Shown here piece after piece: positions 14,964 through 22,956 of a stretch of 35,924 bases of DNA. Position 1 is the first letter of the stretch, and every line of letters begins with the position of its first letter. The notes beneath the pieces were generated by a model. That model saw only the letters and a list, made by a program, of their open reading frames with translations, was not told the origin of the DNA and made no database searches. This stretch comes from Dechloromonas sp. GTDB lineage: Bacteria > Pseudomonadota > Gammaproteobacteria > Burkholderiales > Rhodocyclaceae. A program made the position numbers and the translations under genes. Location of the stretch: positions 1 to 35,924 of the forward strand of contig WBUO01000015.1 in the NCBI GenBank assembly GCA_008933675.1, given 5' to 3'.

Positions 14964-16655
14964 ATGACTAAACTTTTTACCAGCGCGTCAATTCCAATAC
15001 CCCAGATTTGCCGCGGCCGATTCAAGTTTGAAGATGCGGGGCTGCAGTCCATTGCCAACGAAAAGGGGGAGTCGGCGGCATGGTCAGAGGCATGGCTGCG
15101 ACGTGCCACGGATGCTCCAAACGGTGTGCTGGGGGATTTTGCGGTGGCTATTCCTATCCCGGGGGGCGGTGTTTTTCTCGCCGCAGACCGGTTTGCCATC
15201 CAATCGCTTTGCTATCGGCTCAAAGATGGCCAGTTACACGTGGCCGAACGTGCCGATGATCTTGCCGGTCCGGACGCCGAACTCGATCCCCAGGCGCTAT
15301 ACGACTATCTCTATTTCCACATGATTCCGGCGCCGCGGACCGTCTTCAAGGACATCTTCCGCCTGCCGGCCGGTCACTACGCACTCTTCGAGAAAGGCAC
15401 CTTGACCGTTGCCCCCTGGTGGAAACCTCACTTCACCGAAGATCGGCGGGCGCCGGTCGGTGAGTTGAAGGCCGAGTTCAGGCAGATCCTGCTCGATGCG
15501 GTTCGCGACCGGCTGGATGGCGAGAGCACCGGTTGTTTCCTCAGCGGCGGCACCGACAGTTCGACCGTCGCCGGCTTGCTCAGGGAAGTCACAGGCAAGC
15601 CTGCCAGGGCCTTTTCCATCGGCTTCGAGGCGGCTGGCTACGATGAAATGGAATATGCGCGCATCGCTGCCCGCCATTTCGGTGCCGAGCATCACGAGTA
15701 CTACGTTACACCGGACGATCTGGTGCGCAGCATTCCCGATGTGGCGGCCTCCTATGATCAGCCGTTCGGCAATTCCTCCGTCGTACCCGCCTTCTATTGT
15801 GCCAAGGCAGCACGCGAGGCAGGCATTACCCGCATACTCGCCGGCGATGGCGGGGACGAGCTCTTCGGTGGCAATACCCGCTATGCCAAACAGCGCATCT
15901 TTGGTGCCTATGAGCGCATTCCCGGCATCCTGCGCAATGGGATGCTGGAGCCGCTGCTGACTGGCTTTGCCTTGCCGGGAAAAATCCCGGGCATCAAGAA
16001 GGCGGTGAGCTATGTCGAGCAAGCCAGCGTGCCGATGCCGGATCGCATGCAGATGTACAACCTGCTGGGTCGCCTGGGGCTGAGTGAGGTGCTGACGCCG
16101 GAGTTCCTCGCGCAAGTCAATCCCCAGGATACCTTGCGTCAGCAAAGGGAAACCTACGCAGCTGCCGATGCCAGGGTGCTCGTCAACCGCATGCTCTGGT
16201 ACGACTGGAAATACACACTGGCAGACAACGATCTGCCCAAGGTGCTGGGATCGACACGGCTGGCCGGGCTGGAGGTTGGTTTTCCGCTACTCGACGATCG
16301 TCTGGTCGACTTTTCGCTGCGCCTGGATCCGGAACTGAAGCTCAAGGGGCTGACCCTGCGCTGGTTCTTCAAGGAGGCACTGAAGGACTTCCTGCCGGCG
16401 GAAATCATTACCAAGAAGAAGCACGGCTTTGGTTTGCCGTTCGGTGTGTGGGCGGTGGAGCATGCGGGGCTGCGCAAGCTGGCAGTCGACTCGCTGGACT
16501 ATCTGCGGAGCGGGGGGATCGTACGCCCTGATTTCCTTGATCGGCTGCTCAAGGAACATCTCCCGCAGCACCCTGGCTACTATGGGGAACTGGTCTGGAT
16601 ACTGATGATGATGTCGCAGTGGCTGCAGGCAAGGAAGCGACCAATCTCATTCTGA
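14964..16655 (+). CDS. Asparagine synthetase-like amidotransferase with truncated, Cys-less glutaminase domain
   Basis: A 563-residue relative of class B asparagine synthetase. The synthetase domain is intact: ATP-pyrophosphatase loop FLSGGTDSST (SGGTDSS at 194-200), AGDGGDELFGG, and a complete C-terminal helical part. The N-terminal glutaminase domain is only about half length. There is no Met-Cys-Gly start, no Cys2 nucleophile, and no RGPD or NGEIYN motif. Only the later strands remain (GVLGDFAVAIP; FLAADRFAIQSLCYRL). It could therefore use free ammonia or another amine, or catalyse amide formation on an EPS sugar acid without glutamine hydrolysis. The start is uncertain: the ATG at 14964 is chosen; a TTG at 14889 overlapping the upstream stop would add 25 unconserved-looking residues. 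A complete paralogue lies at 31027-32934. Confidence 0.82.
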   Translation: MTKLFTSASIPIPQICRGRFKFEDAGLQSIANEKGESAAWSEAWLRRATDAPNGVLGDFAVAIPIPGGGVFLAADRFAIQSLCYRLKDGQLHVAERADDLAGPDAELDPQALYDYLYFHMIPAPRTVFKDIFRLPAGHYALFEKGTLTVAPWWKPHFTEDRRAPVGELKAEFRQILLDAVRDRLDGESTGCFLSGGTDSSTVAGLLREVTGKPARAFSIGFEAAGYDEMEYARIAARHFGAEHHEYYVTPDDLVRSIPDVAASYDQPFGNSSVVPAFYCAKAAREAGITRILAGDGGDELFGGNTRYAKQRIFGAYERIPGILRNGMLEPLLTGFALPGKIPGIKKAVSYVEQASVPMPDRMQMYNLLGRLGLSEVLTPEFLAQVNPQDTLRQQRETYAAADARVLVNRMLWYDWKYTLADNDLPKVLGSTRLAGLEVGFPLLDDRLVDFSLRLDPELKLKGLTLRWFFKEALKDFLPAEIITKKKHGFGLPFGVWAVEHAGLRKLAVDSLDYLRSGGIVRPDFLDRLLKEHLPQHPGYYGELVWILMMMSQWLQARKRPISF

Positions 16656-16659
16656 TGCA

Positions 16660-16682
16660 GTCAGCCGGCGATCCAGGCTGAC
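16660..16682 (+). repeat. Small hairpin after the asparagine synthetase-like gene
   Basis: GTCAGCC (16660-16666) and GGCTGAC (16676-16682) form a perfect 7-bp stem with a 9-base loop, five bases after the stop codon. No T-run follows, so it is not a clear intrinsic terminator. It could slow RNA decay or lower read-through into the flippase gene. It may also be chance. Confidence 0.3.
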
Positions 16683-16714
16683 GCGGCTGTTCCATTTTCT
16701 GGAATCCATCCTCC

Positions 16715-18154
16715 GTGTCCACACGCAAAGCCCTCGCACTCTCGTTCCTTGACCGCTATTCCGGCCTGGTTATCCATACGGCATCGTCGATGCTGATTGC
16801 CCGTCTGCTGACTCCGTCGGAGATCGGAGTCTATTCCGTGACCATGGTGCTGCTCGGTTTCATCGCAACTTTTCGCGACCTGGGAGCAGGCCAGTATCTG
16901 GTGCAGAACAGGAACCTGTCAGAAGAAAAGATGCGGGCAACCTGGAGCGTGCAGTTGGCACTCGGCCTTATTTTGGCGCTGATCGTGCTGGCTGCGGCTG
17001 TTCCTGCTGCCGGGTTTTATGATGAGCCGCAAATCTACGACATCATGCTGGTCCTGGCGCTCAATTTTGCCATTACGCCTTTTCTCGCCTATCCCAATGC
17101 CTGGCTGGTTCGGGAAATGCGTTTCGGCTCGATTGCCGCGGTGCGTTTTGTTGGCGCCCTGGTTCATGCGGCTTCGGCAGTCACCATGGCCTGGCTGGGA
17201 TTCGGACCGGTCAGTCTGGCTTGGGCCAATGCCCTGACGACGGTTGCGAGCATCATCGCGATCTGGGCGATTGCCCAGCCCAGCCTGCCGTGGAGGCCAA
17301 TTGTCCGGGGTATCGGAGACGTGGTCTCCTTTGGCGGCAAACTTACCGCTACTTCGTTGATGAATACCTTGTCCGCGGGAGCCCCGGAGCTGCTGCTGGG
17401 AAAAATCCACGGTATGGTAGAAGCGGGGTTGTTCAGTCGAGGTCAGGGCTTGGTGACGATGTTCCAGCGGCTGGTCATGGATGCCGTGAATTCGGTGGCC
17501 TTACCCTATTTTGCCAAGCAGTCCCGCGAATCCGGCAACGTTGGTGTCTCCTTTCTGGTTGCCATGGAGCTTATTACCGGATTGGGTTGGGCTTTCTTCT
17601 TCGGAATTGCACTGATGGCCTATCCCGCAATCCGGATTCTCTATGGCCCGCAGTGGGATGAAGCCGTCGATCCTGCGCGCTGGCTCGCTATCGCCTGTGC
17701 ATTCTCAATTCCCGCAGCAATCTGCCCGCCGGTACTAATAGCCATCGGAGCCGTCAACGATGTCCTCAAGGCAACCCTGCTATCCACCCTGTCAGCGTTG
17801 ACTGCTACAGCAATTGGCACATTCCTCGGTTTGCTGGCGCTGAGTCAGTGTTTGATCGTTTCCGGTGCGCTGGCATCGGCGATCTGGATCGCGACGGCTC
17901 GCAAGCATATCGATTTTGCCATTGCTCCAATGCTGCTGGTCTGGGGGAAAAGCATGCTGGTCGCGGTTGGGGCTTCTTTAGCGTCGGTTGTCGTCATCCT
18001 TCATTGGGGGTGGCGGTCAAGCGAGTTGCTTGTGCCAGCACTGTTGTCGGGAATTGGTGGCGCATTCGGTGCTTTGTTGTTGGCTTGGGCGACGAAACAT
18101 CGCTTGTGGCTGGAGATCCAGCGGGCGATTGTGGCGCGCTTGGGGCGAGCATGA
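16715..18154 (+). CDS. Wzx-type polysaccharide flippase (MOP/MATE-like exporter)
   Basis: A 479-residue polytopic membrane protein of the polysaccharide-synthesis (PST) branch of the MOP superfamily, which flips the lipid-linked EPS repeat across the inner membrane. It has about 12-14 hydrophobic segments. The family-typical N-terminus RKALALSFLDRYSGLVIHTASSMLIARLLTPSEIGVYSVTMVLLGF and a mid-protein FGGKLTATSLMNTLSAGAPELLLGKIHGMVEAGLFSRGQGLVTMFQRLV are seen (each in short segments). The start is a GTG at 16715 with only a weak GGAA upstream. It is the last gene of the plus-strand operon and ends 25 bases before the stop of the convergent SGNH gene. No polymerase-specific partner adjoins it; the two ligase-like proteins are the likely partners. 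Confidence 0.9.
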   Translation: MSTRKALALSFLDRYSGLVIHTASSMLIARLLTPSEIGVYSVTMVLLGFIATFRDLGAGQYLVQNRNLSEEKMRATWSVQLALGLILALIVLAAAVPAAGFYDEPQIYDIMLVLALNFAITPFLAYPNAWLVREMRFGSIAAVRFVGALVHAASAVTMAWLGFGPVSLAWANALTTVASIIAIWAIAQPSLPWRPIVRGIGDVVSFGGKLTATSLMNTLSAGAPELLLGKIHGMVEAGLFSRGQGLVTMFQRLVMDAVNSVALPYFAKQSRESGNVGVSFLVAMELITGLGWAFFFGIALMAYPAIRILYGPQWDEAVDPARWLAIACAFSIPAAICPPVLIAIGAVNDVLKATLLSTLSALTATAIGTFLGLLALSQCLIVSGALASAIWIATARKHIDFAIAPMLLVWGKSMLVAVGASLASVVVILHWGWRSSELLVPALLSGIGGAFGALLLAWATKHRLWLEIQRAIVARLGRA

Positions 18155-18179
18155 GCGGAGTGCCGATTCAGCCGGTCGG
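18155..18179. other. Convergent junction without clear terminator
   Basis: Only 25 bases separate the stop codons of the plus-strand flippase gene and the minus-strand SGNH gene. No GC-rich stem with a T-tract on either strand is visible, so transcripts probably run into each other's 3' end. Confidence 0.5.
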
Positions 18180-19403
18180 TCAGTGGGCTGTTGTGAAACG
18201 GGCGATTAGCTGTTCGACATCCGCGGTCAGGGGGGATGGGGTCATAAGCAGCGATCTCACGGCTGCGCGGTCTTGAGACAACCACGCCTCGAGAGTCTGC
18301 TGCTCCAGTTTGGTGCCAAAGCCATTCTCTTTGCCCATCAAGCGTGCAAGCAGACGGTCTCCCAGTTCCTTCTTGAAATGGCCTGCTTCCCAGAAATAAG
18401 CCAGATGTGTGCTGCGATCTCCGGGGGCAGGGATTCCCTCCTGGGTTTCATTGCCGATGCCGCTGAAATCCCACACCTCCACGTTGGCGCCGGCAGCCGC
18501 GTGACGCTCGGCCAGGCGGAAGACCTGTCGCTTCCATTCGGAAAACAGTTCGCCCAGGCCCATGTGTTCCAGCAGCAGTCGTATCTGGGCGTGGTAGGGA
18601 TAAATGACTAGGACAATGCGGCTGCCGGCCGCGGCACTGCGGGTGATGATGGCATCAACCGCCATCTCGTCGTCGGATACGCCTCCTTCGATGGGGTGGA
18701 GGCGCTTGGAACGACTGCTCCAATTCCGCAGGTTTTCCTCGGCGCGCTGGCGAAACAGTACATGGTGGCCGTTACGGCTGACTTCCTGCAGGTAGTTGCG
18801 CAAGGGGTTGAAACCGCGGTCCGTTATGGTGGCCGCAAAACCGGCGTGCTGTGCAATCAGGGTGGTCAGCGAGTCACGCAGGCCGGTGATCGAGAATACG
18901 GACTCGGCAAGGAAGCGCCCGTCCAGCGTAGGCGGTGGGGTGGTCTGTAGTGTTGGCAGGGTACCTGCAGGCGCGCCACCTAGGAAGTCGAAGAACTCGA
19001 CGCCCAACACGATCTGCTTGGGCAGGCAGCCGCCGGCCTCCAGCCAGAGAAGCTGGCGGTAGGCCGTGTTGGCATTGCTGCCGGGAATCGCATGATTGAA
19101 GGCGTTAATGCCGCGTTCGAGAAAAGCCGGACTCAAGGGGTTGAGACCAATTTCGGCGCGTGAGTTGCCGAAGATCCCGGTAGGCGCGCAAACGCGGCGT
19201 GCGGCCGCCAAACGGGCGAGGTGGCGGTGATGGTCGAGGTAAGGTTTGACACTGTTCATGCCAGGAATGCGGGGGCTACCGAACACCCCGAGCGGGTCGA
19301 TCAGGACATTCAGCAGGCCGGTCGTGCTGATCGCTAGCAGGCATGTCGCCAGCATCCAGTACAGGTAGGATTTCCAGGAAGGATCGGCTGCTCGGGAGGA
19401 CAT
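18180..19403 (-). CDS. SGNH-hydrolase-like periplasmic protein, MBOAT partner for EPS O-acylation
   Basis: A 407-residue protein with one N-terminal membrane helix (YLYWMLATCLLAISTTGLL, residues 14-31) and a large periplasmic part. SGNH-like blocks are visible: GIFGNSRAEIGLNP with Ser81 (block I), IPGSNANTAYRQ with N110 (block III-like), and a late acidic/histidine region DRSTHLAYFWEAGHF. This resembles AlgJ/AlgX/PatB-like acyl-transfer partners more than a secreted esterase. The ATG at 19403 shares one base with the MBOAT stop (TGATG), a strong coupling signal. The upstream frame to 20039 is the antisense of the MBOAT gene's reading and is ignored. It should receive an acetyl group passed by the MBOAT protein and place it on the EPS. 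Confidence 0.75.
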   Translation of the reverse strand: MSSRAADPSWKSYLYWMLATCLLAISTTGLLNVLIDPLGVFGSPRIPGMNSVKPYLDHHRHLARLAAARRVCAPTGIFGNSRAEIGLNPLSPAFLERGINAFNHAIPGSNANTAYRQLLWLEAGGCLPKQIVLGVEFFDFLGGAPAGTLPTLQTTPPPTLDGRFLAESVFSITGLRDSLTTLIAQHAGFAATITDRGFNPLRNYLQEVSRNGHHVLFRQRAEENLRNWSSRSKRLHPIEGGVSDDEMAVDAIITRSAAAGSRIVLVIYPYHAQIRLLLEHMGLGELFSEWKRQVFRLAERHAAAGANVEVWDFSGIGNETQEGIPAPGDRSTHLAYFWEAGHFKKELGDRLLARLMGKENGFGTKLEQQTLEAWLSQDRAAVRSLLMTPSPLTADVEQLIARFTTAH

Positions 19404-20947
19404 CAGAACTGGAAATAGAGGAATTCCGTTGGTCGGCTCAGGGCGAGCATGCCGGCGGAAAACAGGAGTCCGAGCGCCAGTGCAGCCCGGCGATTGGGTC
19501 CCCACAACAGATAGGGCGAGGAGCGTTGCGGCTGACGCTCCGCCTCGCTCAGGGCGGGATCGAAGCGCCCCATGATTTCCTGGGTGTTTGGCGTACAGAA
19601 GGCGATCAGCGCGGCTACGGCCACCGTGACCCAGGTTTCGAGAAAGACGCTGCCGCCGCCCAGATAGGTCGTGATGCCAAGGTGTCCGAGCAGCGGCTTG
19701 GCGGGACCGAGCAGGCCAACGATGGAGTCCGGCAGGGCGGCCCCAAAGCCGCCGAGCATGCCGATTACCAGACGGTTTGCGGTCGGCAGGTCGGGGGCGC
19801 GGAAATAGACCCAGGCGAAGACGACGCAGACAAAGGTCAGCGCGATTGCCACGACGCGGGCGAGCGAAGCTGGCAGTAGTGCGGGCAAGCGACCGGCGAA
19901 CGTCTGCCAGGCATGGTTGATGACCAGGAACAGCCCGTGTAGGCCGCCCCAAATCACGAAGTTCCAGCCGGCACCATGCCATAGGCCGCCGAGCAGCATG
20001 GTCAGCAACAAATTTGCCTGCTGCCGGATCTTGCCGCACCGGTTTCCGCCGAGCGGGATGTAGAGGTAGTCGCGCAGGAAGCGCGACAGGGTCATGTGCC
20101 AGCGGCGCCAGAATTCGACGATGTTGGCCGCCTTGTACGGCGACGCGAAGTTGAGCGGCAGGCGCACGCCGAACAGTCGCGACAGGCCGATGGCCATGTC
20201 GGAGTAGCCCGAAAAATCGAAATAGAGCTGAAAGGTGTAGGCCAGTACGCCGCCCCAGGCGATGAATAGCGACGGGTTGCCAGCTTGCGGCTGGAAAACC
20301 GGCGAGGCATAACCCGCCAGATTGTCGGCGATCAGGACTTTCTTGGCCAAGCCGATGGCAAAGATGGTCAGGCCGATGGCAATATTTTCGGCATGCGGGC
20401 GATAGTTCTTGTCCTCGTCGAACTGCGGCATCATTTCCTTATGATGCAGGACCGGTCCGGCGATCAGATGAGGGAAATAGGTCACGAACAGCAGGTAATA
20501 GACAAAGCGGTATTCCGTAACCTTGCCGACATAGGCATCCACCAGAAACGCGATCTGTGTGAAGGTGAAGAAGGAAATTCCGATCGGCAGGATGATGCCG
20601 AGCAGCGGCCATTCGGTGGCGAACAGCGCATTGCTGCTGGATATGAAGAAGTCAGCGTACTTGTAATAGCCGAGCAGCAGCAGATTGGCGACCACGGCGA
20701 CGGTCAGCATCCGCTTGCCAGCCGGGCTACCTGGACGATGTGCGATGTAATGTCCGGCCAAGTAGTTGCCGCAAATCGAGAGTAGCAATAAGCCCAAGTA
20801 ACGGTAATCCCACCAGCCGTAGAAAAATAGCGAGCACAGGGCCAGCCATCCGGCACCAAATCCCTTGCCCCACCGGGCGACAAGGAAGAACCCCAGTGCT
20901 GTTAGCGGCAGGAAGAGCAGGATAAAAGCGTAGGAGTTAAACAGCAT
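19403..20947 (-). CDS. MBOAT-family membrane O-acyltransferase (AlgI-like)
   Basis: A 514-residue polytopic membrane protein of the MBOAT family, moving acetyl groups from cytoplasmic donor to the periplasmic side for polysaccharide O-acetylation. The N-terminus MLFNSYAFILLFLPLT is canonical for AlgI/PatA-type proteins. Family landmarks are TYFPHLIAGPVLHHKEMMPQ (about 157-175), FDFSGYSDMAIGLSRLFG, FWRRWHMTLSRFLRDYLYIP (H284) and the invariant GGLWHGAGWNF with H324. The ATG at 20947 is used because it starts this conserved N-terminus; a TTG five codons earlier is possible. A 121-bp gap with a strong hairpin separates it from the upstream deacetylase gene, so it may be set apart in expression. 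Confidence 0.93.
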   Translation of the reverse strand: MLFNSYAFILLFLPLTALGFFLVARWGKGFGAGWLALCSLFFYGWWDYRYLGLLLLSICGNYLAGHYIAHRPGSPAGKRMLTVAVVANLLLLGYYKYADFFISSSNALFATEWPLLGIILPIGISFFTFTQIAFLVDAYVGKVTEYRFVYYLLFVTYFPHLIAGPVLHHKEMMPQFDEDKNYRPHAENIAIGLTIFAIGLAKKVLIADNLAGYASPVFQPQAGNPSLFIAWGGVLAYTFQLYFDFSGYSDMAIGLSRLFGVRLPLNFASPYKAANIVEFWRRWHMTLSRFLRDYLYIPLGGNRCGKIRQQANLLLTMLLGGLWHGAGWNFVIWGGLHGLFLVINHAWQTFAGRLPALLPASLARVVAIALTFVCVVFAWVYFRAPDLPTANRLVIGMLGGFGAALPDSIVGLLGPAKPLLGHLGITTYLGGGSVFLETWVTVAVAALIAFCTPNTQEIMGRFDPALSEAERQPQRSSPYLLWGPNRRAALALGLLFSAGMLALSRPTEFLYFQF

Positions 20948-20994
20948 TCGGCTGTCTGGCAAATGAATGCAGGTCGCTGACGGAAATCATCCTT

Positions 20995-21018
20995 TGAACT
21001 GCCGGAAATGGCAGTTCA
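20995..21018 (-). repeat. Perfect 9-bp inverted repeat upstream of the MBOAT gene
   Basis: TGAACTGCC (20995-21003) and GGCAGTTCA (21010-21018) form a perfect 9-bp stem with a 6-base loop. It lies inside the 121-bp gap between the deacetylase stop and the MBOAT start. No T-tract follows on either strand, so it is not a standard intrinsic terminator. An mRNA-processing hairpin or a protein-binding operator are both possible. The rest of the gap shows no clear promoter. Confidence 0.55.
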
Positions 21019-21068
21019 GTGCGTTCCGCCGTGTTGTCCGATATCGGCATACTTTACGAATGGTCCGC

Positions 21069-22028
21069 TCAGATGCTCTGGGATAGATTCATCATGCTGC
21101 GCATCGCAAATTTGAACGGTGTGCGATCCCAAGGTGTGAAACGCGGCAGCTGAAATATGTCGGAGGCGGTCGTAGCACAGGCTTGGCGGGTCGTTACAGC
21201 GGCTTCGAAACCTGCCTGGCGGGCCATCTCCGCATGTCTCGCCGAACAGTCGCGGCCGGGAACACCGTTCGGATAGGCAAACACCCGTACGGTTGTGCCG
21301 ATGAGTGCCTCAAGCTCCTGTCTTCCCGATTCGACTTCCTGCAAGGCTGCAGTGTCGTCGAGCCGTTCGAGAATGGGGTGGGTCCGCGTATGGCCGCCGA
21401 TTTCGCCACCTTCCTCATGGAGAAGGCGCAGTTGTCGGTGTGTCATCATTAACGTCGCTTGTTTCGGCACATTGCAGCGGCTGGCAATTTCGCCGGCAAC
21501 CTCGCTACGGAGGTGGTGCTCGAAATATTTGAGCTTGCCCAGAACTGTTTCGTAGCCCTTTACCCGCGAAGCGGCATCGCTTAGCCGATAGCTTCCTAGG
21601 TCGAATTCGCTCAGATCCAGTTCGTCGGTAGGCGACAGCCGAAATGCCTCGATGACGTCGTCGTTCCACATCCGGCCGCCTTCGAGGAACGCGGTGGCGA
21701 TGAAAAAGGTGGCCGGGACTTGATAGCGTTTGAGGATCGGCCACGCAACCTCCAGATTGTCGGCATAGCCATCGTCAAAGGTGATGGTGGCAGCCGCCGG
21801 CGGCAAGGTGCCATTTTTGAGTCGGCTGGCAGCCTCGCTCAATGGCAGGACAGAGAAGGTGCGGGAAATGAAGCGAACCATCCAGTCAAATTCTTCGGCG
21901 GATGGTTCGAACGGCAATAGCGGATCGGCCTTGGCGAGAACGCGGTGGAAGATGAAGATGCTGAGCTTGCCATTACTTCCCCCGGACGCCAGATGGCGAC
22001 TGATGAGTGACCAGAACAACTTAACCAC
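21069..22028 (-). CDS. Polysaccharide deacetylase (NodB homology, CE4)
   Basis: A 319-residue carbohydrate esterase 4 family protein that removes N-acetyl groups from amino sugars. The first motif TFDDGYADN carries the catalytic base and metal-binding Asp (D85, D86). The metal-binding HxxxH is H213-T-R-T-H217 in GGHTRTHPIL. IFIFHRVL near 24-31 is the typical opening strand. No signal peptide is obvious, so a cytoplasmic or unconventionally placed enzyme is possible. The start is a GTG at 22028 overlapping the stop of the GT-A-like gene by 8 bases. It could act on a lipid-linked precursor, or on polymer if exported by another route. Confidence 0.9.
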   Translation of the reverse strand: MVKLFWSLISRHLASGGSNGKLSIFIFHRVLAKADPLLPFEPSAEEFDWMVRFISRTFSVLPLSEAASRLKNGTLPPAAATITFDDGYADNLEVAWPILKRYQVPATFFIATAFLEGGRMWNDDVIEAFRLSPTDELDLSEFDLGSYRLSDAASRVKGYETVLGKLKYFEHHLRSEVAGEIASRCNVPKQATLMMTHRQLRLLHEEGGEIGGHTRTHPILERLDDTAALQEVESGRQELEALIGTTVRVFAYPNGVPGRDCSARHAEMARQAGFEAAVTTRQACATTASDIFQLPRFTPWDRTPFKFAMRSMMNLSQSI

Positions 22029-22920
22029 CGCTACGCAGTTCTGCTGCCACTATCCCGGCCAGATCGCCGTAAAGCGGAGTCGTGTGACGTACGTAGCCAA
22101 TGAAATGCCGGAAGGCGGTGTCGCCGTTGGCCCGGTGCGGTGCACAGTATTTGGGGTGAGGCAGCAGTTTTGCACCTTCCATGCTGGCCAGCACGAGGTT
22201 CGAGGAAAACTGTTCGGTGCCCCATTCCGACCAGCGATCACCGAGCAGAGCGCCCATTTCTTGCGAGACTTTGATCAATTTGTCCTTGTCGAACCCACCA
22301 TGTGGGAATCCTGCAAACCCTGAACAGGCACGCACGTATTTCCAGTGCTGCTGATCCGGAAAGCGATCCAGTACTGATTCGGCGACAAGCTGCACATGGT
22401 CATTGCCGGTCAACCTCCCCTTGGCCCAGCTGGCGATTTCAGCCAACGATTCGATTTTCTGGATGTCCTCGGTACCGAGCAAAAAGGCATAGTTGTCCCG
22501 AACGGCCTGCTCGACTTCCGGCATGGGCTTGGTGGCAACGGTATCGGCATCCAGCTGGATGACAAAATTATCCTGAGCATATTCGGCGATCGCAGTCAGC
22601 CGCTCCCAAGTCCCGCCCTTGGGAAGTTCCGGGCAGTGAAACTCGGCAGCATTTCGGAAGCAGATGTCGGGTATGTGGCGCTTCAACATTTCCCTGTCCG
22701 CCACGGTAATGCTTGGGTCCGCCACGATGACGACCTTGGCGGGAATGATGAAGCGAGCAAAGGATTTTGCTGCCAATAGATAGGACAGGACATCGCGATG
22801 ATGGACCATTGATAGAAGAGCGGGGCCTCCTTGACAAGTCTTGAGCACCGGTGTCCGTTGCATCTTTTTCACTGCAAGGCCAAACCGTACTTTGTTGTAT
22901 CGCTGTCCTAGATTAAACAT
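22021..22920 (-). CDS. Putative GT-A-fold glycosyltransferase-like protein, unassigned family
   Basis: A 299-residue cytoplasmic protein that I do not recognise as a named family. It has features of a nucleotide-sugar transferase: an N-terminal alpha/beta part (VLKTCQGGPALLSMVHHRDVL, then KVVIVADPSITVADREML) and a DxD-like motif in FVIQLDADTV (D124, D126) after a run of hydrophobic residues. Later GFPHGGFDKDKL and WGTEQFSSNLVLA resemble an acceptor/donor loop with a catalytic acid candidate. The ATG at 22920 follows TTGGAC. It is coupled by overlap to the deacetylase, so its product might be an N-acetyl sugar that is then deacetylated. Glycosyltransferase activity is inference from the DxD and the context. 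Confidence 0.6.
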   Translation of the reverse strand: MFNLGQRYNKVRFGLAVKKMQRTPVLKTCQGGPALLSMVHHRDVLSYLLAAKSFARFIIPAKVVIVADPSITVADREMLKRHIPDICFRNAAEFHCPELPKGGTWERLTAIAEYAQDNFVIQLDADTVATKPMPEVEQAVRDNYAFLLGTEDIQKIESLAEIASWAKGRLTGNDHVQLVAESVLDRFPDQQHWKYVRACSGFAGFPHGGFDKDKLIKVSQEMGALLGDRWSEWGTEQFSSNLVLASMEGAKLLPHPKYCAPHRANGDTAFRHFIGYVRHTTPLYGDLAGIVAAELRSGG

Positions 22921-22956
22921 ATGTCCAATACCTAATGGTTGTCGCTATCAATTTTG

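Noticed and set aside
18155-18179. Bidirectional terminator between the convergent operons
   Set aside because: GGTCGGTC-like repeats are present but no stable stem with T-tracts could be drawn.
19404-20039. N-terminal extension of the SGNH protein
   Set aside because: It lies in another frame of the MBOAT gene and reads as Arg/Pro-rich shadow; the ATG at 19403 fits coupling and the membrane helix.
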